NCBI GenBank assembly: GCA_963706555.1
Contig: OY970164.1
Coordinates: forward strand, 3,906,001 to 3,970,000
Direction of reading: 5' to 3'
Length of the DNA stretch: 64,000 nt
Source: Bog-473 sp963706555
Lineage (GTDB): Bacteria > Actinomycetota > Acidimicrobiia > Acidimicrobiales > RAAP-2
Shown here: one piece after another, positions 30,553 through 39,755 of the stretch
Layout of the letters: the number at the start of each line of letters is the position of its first letter
Position numbering within the stretch: the stretch's first letter is position 1
Made by a program: the position numbers and the translations under genes
Notes under the pieces: model-generated
The model's database searches: none
Told to the model about the DNA's origin: nothing
Seen by the model: the letters and a program-made list of their open reading frames with translations, nothing else

Positions 30553-30900
30553 CTATTCGGACCGCACCGTGAGAACCTTGTCCAGCCCGGCGATCTCGAA
30601 CAGACGTCTCGTCGTTGAAGTCGGGGAAACGATGACCAGTTCGTGACCGAGCGACTGGAGTTTCTTGTGCGTGTTCACGAAAAGGGTCAGACCGTTGGAG
30701 CCGATGAAGGTCAGCAACCCAATGTCGAGAATCAGGTCGCCCTCCAGGCCCTCAGTGACGTCAACGAGCGTTTTCTGAAGTGCAGGGGCAGTGGCGATGT
30801 CCAACTCGCCCTCCAAGACCATGACGACGACCCCGTCGTCCGTTGCGCTCACCATCAACTTGAGTGGTGAGAGACCAATGGAAATACCTCTTTCGCACAC
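30553..30900 (-). CDS. STAS-domain protein (anti-sigma factor antagonist-like)
   Basis: 115 aa STAS fold. Diagnostic stretch: LEGELDIATAPALQKTLVDV and ILDIGLLTFIGSNGLTLFVN, where the Ser of GSNGL occupies the position phosphorylated in SpoIIAA/RsbV. GTG 30900 has AGAGGG upstream. It lies 24 bases after the stop of the GGDEF-EAL gene on the same strand, so the two are probably cotranscribed. A partner anti-sigma kinase is not in the window. Confidence 0.88.
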   Translation of the reverse strand: MCERGISIGLSPLKLMVSATDDGVVVMVLEGELDIATAPALQKTLVDVTEGLEGDLILDIGLLTFIGSNGLTLFVNTHKKLQSLGHELVIVSPTSTTRRLFEIAGLDKVLTVRSE

Positions 30901-30924
30901 GTCGCCCTCTTGCGGTACGCAACC

Positions 30925-33912
30925 TCAGCTGTCGAGGACCTTCGTCTCGGTGGAGGTAGCGCCGCTCGCGACTGACCTGGAGGTGACGAATGCCTCGAGG
31001 GCATCTGCGTCGAGGGGGCGGGCGTAAAGGTACCCCTGCCCGCTATCACACTGGTCCCGCTCCAGCTGGGAGTATTGTGCCGACTCCTCTATCCCCTCTG
31101 CCAGGGTCTCGAGCCCTAAGGTCTTGCCCAGTTGAACGAGAGTACGGATCAGCGCGCCGGACTCCGGTGAATCTGCCATGGTCGAGATGAAGGAACGGTC
31201 GATCTTGAGGGTATCGACCGGGAATTGTTGGAGATAGGCCAACGAGGAATACCCGGTGCCGAAGTCGTCGATGGCAATGCGCACCCCGGTGGCCTTGAGA
31301 GCGTTGAGGCGCGAAACGACGGTCGACACGTTGAGCATGATTGCTGTCTCGGTGATCTCGACGATGAGAGATCGTGCGTCGAAACCAGATGCTTCGAGTG
31401 CCTGCGAAATGTCCACGATCAAGTGATCTGTCTCGAGTTGACGGGCCGAGACATTCACCGAGACATCGAGTCGGTGCCCACGGGCGTGCCAACGGGCACC
31501 CTGACGGCACGCCTCTTGGAGCACCCATCGGCCGACGTCGACAATCATGCCCGAGTCTTCGAGGACGGGGATGAAGTCGTCGGGTTGCACCACTCCGCGG
31601 TCGGGATGGCGCCAGCGCAAGAGTGCTTCGACGCCGGTCGTCTCACCACTCCGCAGGTTGAAGATTGGCTGGTAGGCCAAGAAGAACTGCCCGGCAGTGA
31701 TCGCGTCACGCAGGTCCATCTCGAGAAGGAGGCGGTCTTGGACCACCGTGTGCATCTCGGGTTGGAAAACGACGAACTGGTCCTTGCCCGCCGTCTTGGC
31801 CTCATACAGGGCGATGTCGGCGTCGCGCAGCAGCTCGGTTGCTGAGGGTCGAACACCCACCGCGATTCCGATACTGGCCGTGAGCGTGAGGGAGCCGTTG
31901 GGCAAGCCCTCCAGCTCGAACGGCGCCCGGAGAACAGCGAGCAGCCGTTCGGCCACCAGCTCGGGCCCGGCGTCCATGGTGGCCCCGTCGACGAGCACGA
32001 TGAATTCGTCGCCGCCCAGACGGCCGACGCTGTCGCTCTCACGCATGGTGAGGGCGAGACGGGCCGTCACGGCCTTCAAGAGCTGGTCGCCTACAGCGTG
32101 CCCGAGGGTGTCATTGACGCTCTTGAAGCCGTCAAGGTCGATGAAGAGTGCGGCGGCCGCCTCGTTGGTGCGACGGGCCCGGGCCAGCATCTGTTCGATG
32201 CGGTCGAGGATCAGGCTCCGGTTGGGCAGGCCTGTCAGGGGATCGTGAAGCGCCTGGAAGCGGATCTGGTCGACCAACCGGGCGTTGCTGATGGCGATGG
32301 ACGCCTGGGCGGCGAGCCCCTTGAGCCGTTCGGCCAGGCGCGGGGTAACGGCCAGACGCTCCGGGTCAGTCGTGACCCCGGCCACGATGTGACCGATCAC
32401 TTTGCCCGAAGAGGTGATCGGCGCAGCCACCGATGCAAGGTTGCCGACTTCGGACGGCCGAGACGAGTGCACCAGACCGTACTCAGAGTCCACCGCCAAT
32501 TCGTCGGCAAGGTAAGACCTCGAACCGAGCAGACGTACCGCGTCATCGGGAAATCCCATGGAGGCGACGAGCGCAAGTCTCCCGTCTCCGGCACCTTGCC
32601 AGTCCCGGTTGTCGAGGAAGACGGCAGCCCGGTCGCAGTCGATGACGTCAGGCACGGCGCGGGCGACTTTGGCGGCCATCTCCTCGGTGCCTACGATCTC
32701 GGCCAACGACACGGACAGCTCCAGGAGGACCCGTGCCGTGTTGGCTTGATGTCGAGCTTCCTCCATAGCGGTGGCGGCATCGAGGGCGGCGGCGGCCAGT
32801 TGGGCGTAGGTCTCGAGAGTGCCCAGCGCCTGGGAGGCAAAGACGCCACCTCGCTCATCGATGGCGAGCACGCCATAGTGGCGACGGACCGAGGTCACCT
32901 CGACTGCGATGGCCCTTTCTCGCCCGACTCCCCCCAACAGGTCGTTTGCCAACGAGTCCGCTTCGGTCGCAGTGAGCCCCTCTGAGTAGACCTTTCGCGG
33001 GCTCCCCGCCCGAGCTCCGAGCGCCAGGATGGCGCCGCCAGCGATGACGGCGCGCATGGTAGACCTGACAATTCCCTGCAGGACATCCTCGTAGCGTTCG
33101 TTGGAGGCGAGGTCGGTGATCATCTGTTTCAATTGATCGAGACGCGCCTGAAGCAGTTTGGTGTGCACGTCGTGGTGCTGCCCCTGTGACGTTGCCTCGT
33201 CATCTTCCTCCCAGCGCAACCGGAACTGACAGGCGCTGTCACCCCGGCACTGGCACTCCTCTTCGATGACCTCCGCCGCAGGCAAACCGAAGTACATCGG
33301 GATTCCCGCGTACAGCCCGGCGACGAATGAACAGAACTCGGGGTACGGGGCAAAGCCCTCGATGAACCACTCGCGCATCAACCACTCGTTCGGCGCCAGT
33401 TCCGTTGCCTCGTAACGCCGCATGGGCACCATCGGATTGGTGCCTTCGCCAGCCCTCAGGACCGCTCCAGGAGAATCGAAGGCCTGCATGATCTCAGCGA
33501 CGACGGTGGCAGAAGAACCGTCGACATCAACATCACCACCAACACCCAATGTCTGGAACGGCGAGTCCAGTAGACGAGCCGCCTCCTGGAGTAGACGTTT
33601 GAACTGGTCGAAGGAGGTCCACGACGCCAGATCTCTGAGCGCTTCGACGCTCCGAGTCTCGCCGGCTCTCGCCAAGAACTCACGCACGTCGTCCGCTGAC
33701 AACCGCTCTTCCATGGAGTCCATAATCGCCATCGTGTAGATCCCGGAAATCTGATCTGTCGCCGCACCTGAGTCAGCTGCCGAAATGGCACCAGCGTGAG
33801 GCGTGGAGAGTTCAGGGGACGTAGCGGCCGAATCATTCTGGGCGGAGAGCGCGTCAACTGGCGATCCGTCTGGTGTCGCAGATGGGGGCCATGCTCCTCG
33901 CGACGGATTCAT
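30925..33912 (-). CDS. V4R-GAF-GGDEF-EAL signalling protein
   Basis: 995 aa soluble c-di-GMP enzyme. The start at ATG 33912 is fixed by AGGAG 8 bases upstream. Order of domains: an unstructured Ser/Ala-rich N-terminus (1-60); a region ending in a V4R-like cysteine motif (EEECQCRGDSACQFRLRW, residues about 215-235), a possible small-molecule or metal sensor; two GAF-like regions (about 280-380 and 390-550); GGDEF (signature RLGGDEFIVLVD, intact); EAL (GVEALLRWRHPDRG, DDFGTGYSSLAYLQQFPVDT, LAEGIE, intact). Both synthesis and hydrolysis are possible in principle. No membrane segment. Confidence 0.93.
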   Translation of the reverse strand: MNPSRGAWPPSATPDGSPVDALSAQNDSAATSPELSTPHAGAISAADSGAATDQISGIYTMAIMDSMEERLSADDVREFLARAGETRSVEALRDLASWTSFDQFKRLLQEAARLLDSPFQTLGVGGDVDVDGSSATVVAEIMQAFDSPGAVLRAGEGTNPMVPMRRYEATELAPNEWLMREWFIEGFAPYPEFCSFVAGLYAGIPMYFGLPAAEVIEEECQCRGDSACQFRLRWEEDDEATSQGQHHDVHTKLLQARLDQLKQMITDLASNERYEDVLQGIVRSTMRAVIAGGAILALGARAGSPRKVYSEGLTATEADSLANDLLGGVGRERAIAVEVTSVRRHYGVLAIDERGGVFASQALGTLETYAQLAAAALDAATAMEEARHQANTARVLLELSVSLAEIVGTEEMAAKVARAVPDVIDCDRAAVFLDNRDWQGAGDGRLALVASMGFPDDAVRLLGSRSYLADELAVDSEYGLVHSSRPSEVGNLASVAAPITSSGKVIGHIVAGVTTDPERLAVTPRLAERLKGLAAQASIAISNARLVDQIRFQALHDPLTGLPNRSLILDRIEQMLARARRTNEAAAALFIDLDGFKSVNDTLGHAVGDQLLKAVTARLALTMRESDSVGRLGGDEFIVLVDGATMDAGPELVAERLLAVLRAPFELEGLPNGSLTLTASIGIAVGVRPSATELLRDADIALYEAKTAGKDQFVVFQPEMHTVVQDRLLLEMDLRDAITAGQFFLAYQPIFNLRSGETTGVEALLRWRHPDRGVVQPDDFIPVLEDSGMIVDVGRWVLQEACRQGARWHARGHRLDVSVNVSARQLETDHLIVDISQALEASGFDARSLIVEITETAIMLNVSTVVSRLNALKATGVRIAIDDFGTGYSSLAYLQQFPVDTLKIDRSFISTMADSPESGALIRTLVQLGKTLGLETLAEGIEESAQYSQLERDQCDSGQGYLYARPLDADALEAFVTSRSVASGATSTETKVLDS

Positions 33913-34200
33913 CTCGGTACTCCTAAAATAGGCGAGACAGAGCAAGTCTCACCTGGACCATTTAACCGATCAAAGGTCTTCGGCCTGCCGACTCATCCCC
34001 AACAGTCGCCCAATTCTCGCCCTTTGGTTCGCCGTCTTGCTGCGCTTTGGACTCCATCGCTGAGAGAAGGGGAGTCCGGCAACTCCCATTTGTGCAAAGC
34101 AGTCGTTCGAAGAGCCCGCAGGCGTCCCACCGACTTGGCGTCTACAGATGGTTGGCGATTGCAGTGCCCATTGCTTGGTTGTCTCGGCACCGGGCGCGGA

Positions 34201-34923
34201 TCATTTCGTCGTGGTGATCAGCCGCTCGCGGTTGAAGAGCGCAGTGGCGGCTCGCCAGCCAAGGCGGTCGAGGAGAAGGAGAGCGATGCCAAATGCGAAG
34301 GCGACCCCGGAAGTGGCAGGGATCACGTTGAACGCAATCAGCGAGGTGACGGCCACCGTCGGAAGGCTGACCAGAATGGACAGCTGTCCTGCGGTGCGGA
34401 TGTCGCTCGATCTGGCCGAGATGGCCATGCCGATCCAGATCGACCAGATCACAAGAAGAGGAGTGAAAACGACCTGGGCCACCACGTCGGGGGCCTGCAC
34501 CAGAGCCGATGCCACGCCTGCCGCGGCAAACAGCTCGACGATGGATATAAAGACGGCGAAGACCGCGTAGGCGACGGCGACAGAGGGAAGGAACACGGCG
34601 AGCGCCTTGCCGAAGATGAGCTCCTTTTCTTGGATGGGCGTGTAGAGCAGAGGTTCGAGCGTGCCCTGCACGCGCTCGCCCACGATTGAGTAGGCGGCCA
34701 AGGACGCCGGTACGAGCGCGGGGATTGCGAGCAGATAGATCAATGCGTGTTCGTGATGAAGTGACGACGACCCGCTCGACGGGATCGTGAAGACCTGAAT
34801 GACGGGCTGAATCAGAAACACGAGCGGCAAGACCACCATGGCGTAGACAACATTGCCGCTGCGCCGGAGGTCGCGTACCTCCTTCTGGAATACCGCGCGT
34901 ACACGTCGCTTGCTGATCCTCAC
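34201..34923 (-). CDS. ABC-2 type transporter permease
   Basis: 240 aa with six predicted membrane helices and the basic cytoplasmic N-terminus (MRISKRRVRAVFQKEVRDLR) usual in ABC-2 permeases. It includes IVGERVQGTLEPLLYTPIQE, the coupling-helix text E-R-x-x-G-T-L-E-x-L-L of this family. Its ATG overlaps the stop of the ATPase gene (ATGA). The exported substrate is unknown. Confidence 0.9.
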   Translation of the reverse strand: MRISKRRVRAVFQKEVRDLRRSGNVVYAMVVLPLVFLIQPVIQVFTIPSSGSSSLHHEHALIYLLAIPALVPASLAAYSIVGERVQGTLEPLLYTPIQEKELIFGKALAVFLPSVAVAYAVFAVFISIVELFAAAGVASALVQAPDVVAQVVFTPLLVIWSIWIGMAISARSSDIRTAGQLSILVSLPTVAVTSLIAFNVIPATSGVAFAFGIALLLLDRLGWRAATALFNRERLITTTK

Positions 34924-35894
34924 TTCGCCCGCTCCTCGTCGTTGCCTTCAACGAACTGCAGGTAGACATCCTCGAGCGAGTGATGGGACTCCGCGAGCGA
35001 CAGTACGTCGGCACCAGCGGCGACGAGTGCTCTGGTAACGGCTGGCGCCGCCACCATGGCGTCGGCCACGTCCAGCACATAGGTCGCTGAACCTTCGGAC
35101 CGCCAGTCCGTCACCCCCTGTGCCGATCCGAAGACCCCTGACGGCTCGGCGAGCGCAGTTGCGGTCCTGACGGTCAAGCTTCGTCGGAAGAGCCGATCTC
35201 GCAGCTCATCAGGTTGGCCGATGGTCAGCAACGTCGTATTCAGAATGGCGACACGGTCGCACAGCCGTTCGGCCTCTTCGAGACGATGGGTGGTGAGAAA
35301 GACCGTGACCCCGCGTTGGCGCAAGTCTTCGATGATGCCGTGGACGTCCTTGGTCGCTGCTGGGTCCAGACCAGAAGTTGGCTCGTCGAGAAAGAGCACC
35401 TCTGGCTGGCTCAGCAGCGCACGGGCCAGCGATACCCGCTGGCGCAGCCCTTTGGAAAGCCCGCCGCAGGCATCGTCCTCTCTGTCGGCGAGACCGACTG
35501 CGCCCAGCGCTTCTCGTATGCGGTCACCGGCAGCCCGGATCTCATACAAGTCCGCGAAACACGCCAGGTTGTCCAGAACGCTCAGCCGAAGGTAGAGCCC
35601 GGGCGCCTCGGGCATGATGGCGATCCGTTGGCGAATGGCCGTACCGTTCGCTGGAATCAGCTCCAGCCCAGCAACTGCTGCCGCACCGGAACTGGGCGCA
35701 ATGAGCGTACCCAGCGTTCGGACCATAGTGGTCTTGCCGGCGCCATTCGGACCGAGGAATCCGAAAACCTCACCCCGCCCGACCTCGAATGAGACATCCT
35801 GATAGGCAACTCGATCGCCAAAACTCTTGCTGAGTGATCGGACCGAAAGGGCAACTCCCGATTCCGAGTGGTCGTAAGACACGGCCTCTTTCAT
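34920..35894 (-). CDS. ABC transporter ATP-binding protein
   Basis: 324 aa. Walker A GFLGPNGAGKTTMVRTLGTL, Q-loop IAIMPEAPGLY, signature GGLSKGLRQRVSLARALL (a variant LSGGQ), Walker B VLFLDEPTSGLDP and the H-loop TTHRLEEAE. The C-terminal about 90 residues form the extra domain of drug- or Na-exporter type ATPases. Start is placed at ATG 35894, since 39 upstream in-frame codons lack homology. Operon with the permease that follows. Confidence 0.92.
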   Translation of the reverse strand: MKEAVSYDHSESGVALSVRSLSKSFGDRVAYQDVSFEVGRGEVFGFLGPNGAGKTTMVRTLGTLIAPSSGAAAVAGLELIPANGTAIRQRIAIMPEAPGLYLRLSVLDNLACFADLYEIRAAGDRIREALGAVGLADREDDACGGLSKGLRQRVSLARALLSQPEVLFLDEPTSGLDPAATKDVHGIIEDLRQRGVTVFLTTHRLEEAERLCDRVAILNTTLLTIGQPDELRDRLFRRSLTVRTATALAEPSGVFGSAQGVTDWRSEGSATYVLDVADAMVAAPAVTRALVAAGADVLSLAESHHSLEDVYLQFVEGNDEERAK

Positions 35895-36358
35895 TTCGAC
35901 TTTGCTCGCCTGAGACGCTGCACGGGACCCATCATCCCTTATCTCTCCGACCCAACGACGCACTGTCCCCAAAAGGTGCCGTTCGGCAGCAGGCATCTGT
36001 CGCGAGCGCAAGCTCTGTTCATGCGGAGAGCCACAAAAGGTCCGACGGATATATCAATGATCCGAGGGAGGGGCCGTCAAGGTGATATTGACGAGTGCCC
36101 GAGCGATTTTGATCGATGGACAAGTGCCTCGGCCTCGTCATCAGGCCAACGGACACCTGGGAGCCGCCGAACTTTTGTTGCGACGACAAGTCTTTCCCGC
36201 TCGTCGCAAACCCTGCACGACTGGACTTCTCCGAGCGACGACGTCCTCACTGCGCAGCGATATGTCCCTCGTCCCCTTCTCCGCTCTTAGGATGACGGCA
36301 TGGAGTACCAAATGTCCATGATTGTGGTGCAAGTTCCCACCTGCATCGGTCCGAGCGA
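35895..36358. other. Intergenic stretch, no supported gene
   Basis: 464 bp between the ABC operon (5' side) and the 3' end of the secreted-protein gene. Six-frame reading gives only short ORFs without protein-like character; no tRNA or clear hairpin terminator was found. AT content is somewhat higher than in the flanking genes, as expected of a promoter region. Confidence 0.5.
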
Positions 36359-37285
36359 TCAGAATCGGAAGCGGTAGACCGGCTCACCTACGAGGACCAT
36401 GGGGAGCGATCGTATGAGGCCGAAGTCCAGGCCCTGGAGAGTTTGGCGGTCCACGGACGATGTCATCACTGATCCCGTCGGAGTTTTCGCTCCCGGTGGT
36501 ATCGAACAGCTGCCACAGGTGAAGCGACCCTGGATGACCACCTCATAGACCGGTTGATCACCGTTCACGATGTCGGGCGCCGCCGCCTGCTCGCGCGTCG
36601 TCAGAATGACGTAGCCACGGTGGACTGACGCATCGCCGTTCAGACGAGCTTCGGCGGCGGCGCTCTTCTCCAGGGATGCCAGGGCCGGCACGGTCAGCGT
36701 CGTGGCCAATCGAGCAGTGCGGTAGGCCGATGGGTTGGCACGTGGGTGGACGACGGTGACGGGCAATGGTTTGGCTGTCGGGATCGAGGACTCGGTGGCC
36801 ATGACCGCCTGATACCGGCCCACCGGCAGCGGCGGTGACCCGTTCTCGGGTGCCGGAAGACATGACGGTATGCCGGCACCTGAGCCACCGGGCTCGCTGC
36901 ACTCCTGGTAGGACGCCAAGATGTCGATGGGGTAACGGTGGAGCCCCGGGGTCAGTTCGATGTCGGGGCACTTCACGGTGGCGAATGCGGCCGTCTGGGG
37001 CACTTTGGCGCTGGTCAGAACAACGGCGACGTCTGGCTTTCCCCCACAGCCTTGCGTCACCGCGACTGGAGCCTTGGCCGTGTTGTTGATCACGACATAG
37101 CCGCTCGTCGACGCGCCCGCCGACAGGGTGCGACCGGCCAGCAGCACCAGGTGAACGCGAAGTGCACGCACGACATGCACGGTGGCCCCGGACGTACCAG
37201 AGGCACCAGAGGGAGCCATTGGCGGGACGAGGAGTCCCGCGAGGATCAGCAGCAATACGGACACAAGCAGACGGTCCCGCCGCAC
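36359..37285 (-). CDS. Probable secreted protein of unknown function
   Basis: 308 aa if started at GTG 37285 (VRRDRLLVSVLLLILAGLLV), a classical signal peptide with a basic n-region and hydrophobic core; an earlier GTG at 37369 would add 28 residues. The mature part is beta-rich, with four Cys in CGGKPDV, VKCPDIEL, YQECSEPG and PSCLPAPEN that could form disulfides, and a later pair in FTCGSCSIP. No family assigned. Confidence 0.65.
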   Translation of the reverse strand: MRRDRLLVSVLLLILAGLLVPPMAPSGASGTSGATVHVVRALRVHLVLLAGRTLSAGASTSGYVVINNTAKAPVAVTQGCGGKPDVAVVLTSAKVPQTAAFATVKCPDIELTPGLHRYPIDILASYQECSEPGGSGAGIPSCLPAPENGSPPLPVGRYQAVMATESSIPTAKPLPVTVVHPRANPSAYRTARLATTLTVPALASLEKSAAAEARLNGDASVHRGYVILTTREQAAAPDIVNGDQPVYEVVIQGRFTCGSCSIPPGAKTPTGSVMTSSVDRQTLQGLDFGLIRSLPMVLVGEPVYRFRF

Positions 37286-37780
37286 GATGGCTCTTGCAGT
37301 ACATCGTCCGTGCGAATGGACTGCGGCCAAGTGATCTAGCAACAAGGCGAAGCCCGAATCACTGGGCACAACTCATCTGGGGCACGTCATCCACTCCATC
37401 CCGACGGCAATTGGCTACCAGTTTGACGCGTGCTGGCCGGATTCGGTTCGGAACGACCAATCCAGCCGCACCCGGACCTGGCCGTCCGGGCCCAATCGGG
37501 CGCCTGGTACCGGGTAGACAGAACAAAAACATCCTGCTTCCGGGGCGACTTCCGTTCAGGCCGGGGGGATTGGGCCAGGGGATTAAGGTGGCCCGGGTGA
37601 GGCCAAATCTCTTAGGCGGTGCCTGAGTTGGCGCGTACGTTGGCGCATAAGGATGCCATGTCGCCGGAAGCGCACATTCGCGATGGTGCATCTTCGGAGT
37701 GGGGCAAGGGCCGGCTGGCGGTGAGGTCGAGAACCGTCAGGCCGCCGCGACGCGCGACCTGTGCCTTTGACCAGCCTCTG
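37286..37780. other. Intergenic stretch, no supported gene
   Basis: About 500 bp between divergent genes. It contains a G-rich tract (37560-37600) and no convincing coding frame, tRNA or riboswitch. Confidence 0.45.
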
Positions 37781-37848
37781 CAGTTCTCGCAGCTTTCGCA
37801 GCTTTCGCAGCTTTCGCAGTTTTCGCAGTTTTCGCAGTTTTCGCAGCG
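37781..37848. repeat. 9-bp tandem repeat abutting a start codon
   Basis: Seven successive units of CAG[C/T]TTTCG (first unit CAGTTCTCG): three of CAGCTTTCG, then three of CAGTTTTCG. The array ends one codon before the ATG at 37849. It takes up the whole place of a Shine-Dalgarno sequence. Confidence 0.95.
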
Positions 37849-38043
37849 ATGATCTACTGGATCATCTTCGGGGTGCTCTTTGCCGTCATCATGGCCCTCC
37901 GCTTCAAGCCCGGAGGAAAATACCGGGAGATGGCGAAAGGCCACGATCACTGCTCGTCGTGCCGGGCCACCCTCAAGTGGCGTGACGGACAGTACGCCAC
38001 TGTGTGCCCGAAGTGTGGAAAGACCCAGGACCATGAACGGTGA
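37849..38043 (+). CDS. Small membrane-anchored zinc-ribbon protein
   Basis: 64 aa: an N-terminal transmembrane helix (MIYWIIFGVLFAVIMALRF) and a C-terminal zinc ribbon with C-x2-C pairs in CSSCRATLKW and CPKCGKTQ. No ribosome binding site is present because the 9-bp repeat runs up to the start. Function unknown. Confidence 0.7.
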   Translation: MIYWIIFGVLFAVIMALRFKPGGKYREMAKGHDHCSSCRATLKWRDGQYATVCPKCGKTQDHER

Positions 38044-38098
38044 AGCGACGGCACCCTGCGCGAGGACCACGGTGAGCGGCAGCTGATTTACTGGTGCC

Positions 38099-38551
38099 AT
38101 GGGCATCGAACTCAATGACGACCAGTTGTGGGAGTTCCTCTCCGACGGCCACGAGGGAATACTGACCACGCTGCGCAGTGACGGATGGCCGGTTGCGCTT
38201 CCCGTCTGGTACGTCGTGAAGGGCAGGGGCGTGTACCTACGGACGCGACCTGCGACGAAGAAGCTCGTTCGCATTCGAAACGACCCCCGCAGCTCCTTTC
38301 TGGTCTCGAGCGGCGCACGCTGGGCCGAGCTCAAGGCGGCTGTCCTGACGTGTCGCGCCGTGATCGTTGAGGACGCGGCGCTCCAAACGGAGGTGCTGGC
38401 GCTCTTCGACGACAAATACGCCTCCTTCCGCACCGCTCCGGCCGCCATGCCCTCTTCGAGTCAGAAGCATTACAAGGGTGGACCGGTGATCATCAGGCTG
38501 GATGTGGTCGACGCCGTCCTCTCATGGGACAACAGCCGGCTGCGGACCTGA
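38099..38551 (+). CDS. Pyridoxamine 5'-phosphate oxidase-like (PPOX) protein
   Basis: 150 aa split-barrel flavin/F420-binding fold. It shows EGILTTLRSDGWPVALPVWY and GVYLRTRPATKKLVRIRNDP followed by SSFLVSSGARWAELKAAVL, the canonical order of the PPOX superfamily. It probably binds FMN or F420. Enzyme activity unknown. Confidence 0.85.
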   Translation: MGIELNDDQLWEFLSDGHEGILTTLRSDGWPVALPVWYVVKGRGVYLRTRPATKKLVRIRNDPRSSFLVSSGARWAELKAAVLTCRAVIVEDAALQTEVLALFDDKYASFRTAPAAMPSSSQKHYKGGPVIIRLDVVDAVLSWDNSRLRT

Positions 38552-38556
38552 CGCAG

Positions 38557-38636
38557 TAACCCTGAAACACCGGTACTGAAACGCCGCCCCCGAAATACCG
38601 GTGCTGAAACTGCGGCTCTGAAACGCCGGCTTTGCC
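38557..38636. repeat. Degenerate short repeats between convergent genes
   Basis: Four imperfect units built on CTGAAAC[A/G]CCGG (about 15-22 bp apart) lie between the PPOX stop and the convergent LOG gene stop. Confidence 0.6.
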
Positions 38637-39755
38637 TCAGGCCCCCGTGCATTCGTTGACGGCGTCGATGAGCATCCGCAGGCGGGCGAAGTGCCACTTG
38701 TCGAAGCGCAGGGCGAGCCGGGGGAGATCCGGGAAGTCCTGACTCGAGCGTTCCGGCGGGAACGCCGTGGCATTGCGGATCGTGCCCTGCGAGACGATGT
38801 CGCCGAAGCGGCGGTTCAGGTCGGCCAGCTCGGCTTTGCTCGGTGCTGTCTGCAGCCGCAGCACGAGGAGGTCGCCCACCCAACGGCAGGAGTGGTAGTT
38901 GCGATAGAAGCCGATGATCTCTGCTGTGGCCTCCTCGACAGAGGTGGTCACCTTGAACAGGGCCATGTCGTCGGGCGAGACCCAGCCCGATGCGATGGCC
39001 TCTCCTTGCACGAAGCGCAGCCAACCCTGCCAGTACGTCCCATTGGGCGTCTCGAGCATGACCACCGGCGCCGGCTCGGCTTTGCCGGTCTGCAAGAGCG
39101 TAAGGAGCTCGAAAGCCTCGTCCTGAGTGCCGAACCCACCCGGGAGGATGGCGTAGGCGTGCGACTCCTTGATCAGCATGAGCTTCCTGGTGAAGAAGTA
39201 GCGCATTTCGACCAGCTTGGGATCCTGCGCGATGAAGACGTTGGCGCCTTCCTCGTGGGGAAGCCTGATGTTGACGCCGAATGCATGCTCGCGGCCCGCT
39301 CCTTCGAGGCCGGCCGCCATGATTCCCGGGCCGGCACCGGTCACGACCATCCAGTCGGCCTGCGCCAGTTGGCTGGCCAGGTCCCGGGCGAGGATGTACA
39401 CCGGGTCCTCCGGGAGTGTCCGGGCCGAGCCGAACATCGTGATTTTGCGGATCTTGCGGTAGGGACGGAAGACCCGGAAGGCCTCCGTCATTTCGGCCAG
39501 AGCGGCACTGGCGATCTTGAGGTCACCCACCGAGGTGCCTTCCTTGGCCAGGTCACTGAGCGTGCCGATCATCGCCTGGAGTTCCCGGGTTTGCGCCGGG
39601 CCGAGAGAGTGCCCCTTGGCCAGCTCGCCGAACGCCTCGTGCAGCTGATCTTCCTGATCGTCCTGAAGTGCGTCGGCCACTTCGTGCGCTCGTGCCTCCG
39701 GGCTGTTCCCTCCCGCCTGAAGGTCGCCCGCACTCCCCGCGCTCGTCGTGCTCAC
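38637..39755 (-). CDS. LOG-family protein (TIGR00730-like) with N-terminal extension
   Basis: 372 aa. Lysine-decarboxylase-like Rossmann fold: GSARTLPEDPVYILARDLAS, VVTGAGPGIMAAGLEGAGRE and the signature AILPGGFGTQDEAFELLTLL (PGGxGTxxE). LOG enzymes release cytokinin bases from ribotides or hydrolyse nucleoside monophosphates. An extra helical N-terminal 100 residues places it in the large-LOG group of unknown substrate. The GTG start at 39755 overlaps the stop of the FO synthase gene by 4 bases (GTGA), implying coupled translation. Confidence 0.88.
   Translation of the reverse strand: MSTTSAGSAGDLQAGGNSPEARAHEVADALQDDQEDQLHEAFGELAKGHSLGPAQTRELQAMIGTLSDLAKEGTSVGDLKIASAALAEMTEAFRVFRPYRKIRKITMFGSARTLPEDPVYILARDLASQLAQADWMVVTGAGPGIMAAGLEGAGREHAFGVNIRLPHEEGANVFIAQDPKLVEMRYFFTRKLMLIKESHAYAILPGGFGTQDEAFELLTLLQTGKAEPAPVVMLETPNGTYWQGWLRFVQGEAIASGWVSPDDMALFKVTTSVEEATAEIIGFYRNYHSCRWVGDLLVLRLQTAPSKAELADLNRRFGDIVSQGTIRNATAFPPERSSQDFPDLPRLALRFDKWHFARLRMLIDAVNECTGA

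Noticed and set aside
36300..36377. 25-codon ORF between the ABC operon and the secreted-protein gene
   Set aside because: No start context, homology or composition supporting translation.
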